Shown here: piece by piece, positions 14,426 to 14,881 of the stretch
Numbering within the stretch: the stretch's first letter is position 1
How the letters are laid out: every line of letters starts with the position of its first letter
Assembly (NCBI GenBank): GCA_910585765.1
Contig: CAJUES010000072.1
Coordinates: 1 to 14,881, forward strand
Source of the DNA: an uncultured Lachnospiraceae bacterium
Lineage (GTDB): Bacteria; Bacillota; Clostridia; Lachnospirales; Lachnospiraceae
DNA length: 14,881 bases
Direction: 5' to 3'
Position numbers and translations under genes: made by a program
Notes under the pieces: generated by a model
What the model was told of the DNA's origin: nothing
Database searches by the model: none
What the model saw: the letters and a program-made list of their open reading frames with translations, nothing else

Positions 14426-14752
14426 ATGAATTTATTATTGGCACAGACAGATGCTGCGATGGCGGGACAGGGTGCAGCGAGTATGATATCACTTGTTGTG
14501 ATGGTGGTATTTTGGTTTGGTATCATGTATTTTTTGATGATCCGTCCCCAGAGGAAGGAGCAGAAGAAGAAGGCCGCGCTTGTCAATTCTGTAGAGGTTG
14601 GTGACAGCATTCTGACTACCAGTGGATTTTATGGCATCGTGATCGATGTCACTGACGAAGATGTTATCGTAGAGTTTGGCAACAACAAAAACTGCCGTAT
14701 TCCGATGAAAAAGGCAGCGATCGAGCAGGTTGAGAAACCGGACAGTGAATAG
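14426..14752 (+). CDS. yajC: Preprotein translocase accessory subunit YajC
   Basis: A 108-aa single-span membrane protein that associates with the SecDF accessory complex of the Sec translocon. A short N-terminus is followed by one hydrophobic span (about 19-37, SLVVMVVFWFGIMYFLMI), then the hallmark RPQRKEQKKK (38-47) on the cytoplasmic side, and a small beta-rich domain with VEVGDSILTTSGFYGIV (56-72), the conserved family core. AGGAGGAAG (14409-14417) serves as ribosome binding site. ATG 14426 is preferred; a TTG at 14420 in the same frame has shorter spacing to AGGAGG and cannot be ruled out, adding two residues. It follows tgt as in many bacteria, and a strong terminator follows, so secD/secF are not directly co-transcribed in the visible sequence. 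Confidence 0.93.
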   Translation: MNLLLAQTDAAMAGQGAASMISLVVMVVFWFGIMYFLMIRPQRKEQKKKAALVNSVEVGDSILTTSGFYGIVIDVTDEDVIVEFGNNKNCRIPMKKAAIEQVEKPDSE

Positions 14753-14769
14753 AATCATCTACTGAAGAG

Positions 14770-14799
14770 TCTCCCTAAATTTTTTTCGGGAGATTTTTT
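14770..14799 (+). terminator. Intrinsic terminator after yajC
   Basis: TCTCCC (14770-14775) pairs with GGGAGA (14788-14793) around a 12-nt T-rich loop, followed by six T (14794-14799). This is a textbook hairpin plus T tract, 18 nt after the yajC stop. Confidence 0.88.
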
Positions 14800-14829
14800 C
14801 ATTATGGTTTCAAGCGGAGGGAAGTACTT

Positions 14830-14881
14830 ATGTTTTATATGGATGGACAGATCCTGCTCTTTATACAGGAGCATTTGCGCA
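14830..14881 (+). CDS. Start of a gene, possibly a PAP2-family phosphatase (3' truncated by window)
   Basis: Only 17 codons are visible: MFYMDGQILLFIQEHLR. GGAGGG (14816-14821) lies 8 nt before the ATG, supporting a real gene start; a second in-frame ATG at 14839 is an alternative. The segment MDGQILLFIQEHLR resembles the N-terminus of clostridial PAP2 (type 2 phosphatidic acid phosphatase) membrane proteins, which often begin with a similar amphipathic helix. This is recall from a very short stretch; the conserved catalytic motifs lie outside the window. Confidence 0.5.
   Translation, partial: MFYMDGQILLFIQEHLR

Noticed and set aside
1..14881. CRISPR array, tRNA, rRNA, transposase or integrase
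   Set aside because: No regularly spaced repeats, cloverleaf-like segments or mobile-element proteins were seen by eye.

Overview
The window looks like a chromosomal segment from a Gram-positive, low-to-mid GC anaerobe of the Clostridia, most likely a gut Lachnospiraceae-type bacterium. This rests on strong purine-rich Shine-Dalgarno sites (AGGAGG type), a cobalamin-dependent methionine synthase whose reactivation domain is a separate gene, a YtrA-type GntR/ABC operon, and the tgt-yajC neighbourhood. No lineage assignment was computed.

Layout. (1) Bases 1-2967: the 3' end of a MetH reactivation-domain gene, then a three-module methionine synthase. (2) 2989-5728: an unrecognised, highly charged coiled-coil-like protein whose gene overlaps by 20 nt an AAA-like ATPase/PD-(D/E)XK nuclease-fold gene. 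The run ends in a perfect 18-bp hairpin containing the nuclease stop codon. All four genes face the same way with little space, so they may be one transcript. (3) 5810-9347: a self-contained regulated transporter operon, with a near-consensus promoter, a palindromic operator candidate, a GntR/YtrA regulator, an ABC ATPase and a large permease. Both gene junctions overlap. (4) 9374-10488: a 15-bp AT-only inverted repeat/promoter region and a seven-bladed lactonase-family beta-propeller, convergent with aroC (10548-11663, minus) across a shared bidirectional terminator. (5) 11664-12061: a divergent intergenic region with the aroC promoter and a repeat-containing leader. (6) 12062-14752: a membrane-anchored VanY-type D,D-carboxypeptidase, tgt (queuosine tRNA modification) and yajC (Sec accessory), the last followed by a good intrinsic terminator. 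(7) 14830-end: the first codons of a gene that may be a PAP2-family phosphatase.

Most genes are conserved housekeeping or envelope functions. The least explained part is the 2989-5728 pair. I see no CRISPR array, tRNA, rRNA, insertion sequence or phage integrase. Several upstream in-frame start codons are less likely than a later one with a well-spaced ribosome binding site; those choices are stated per gene.
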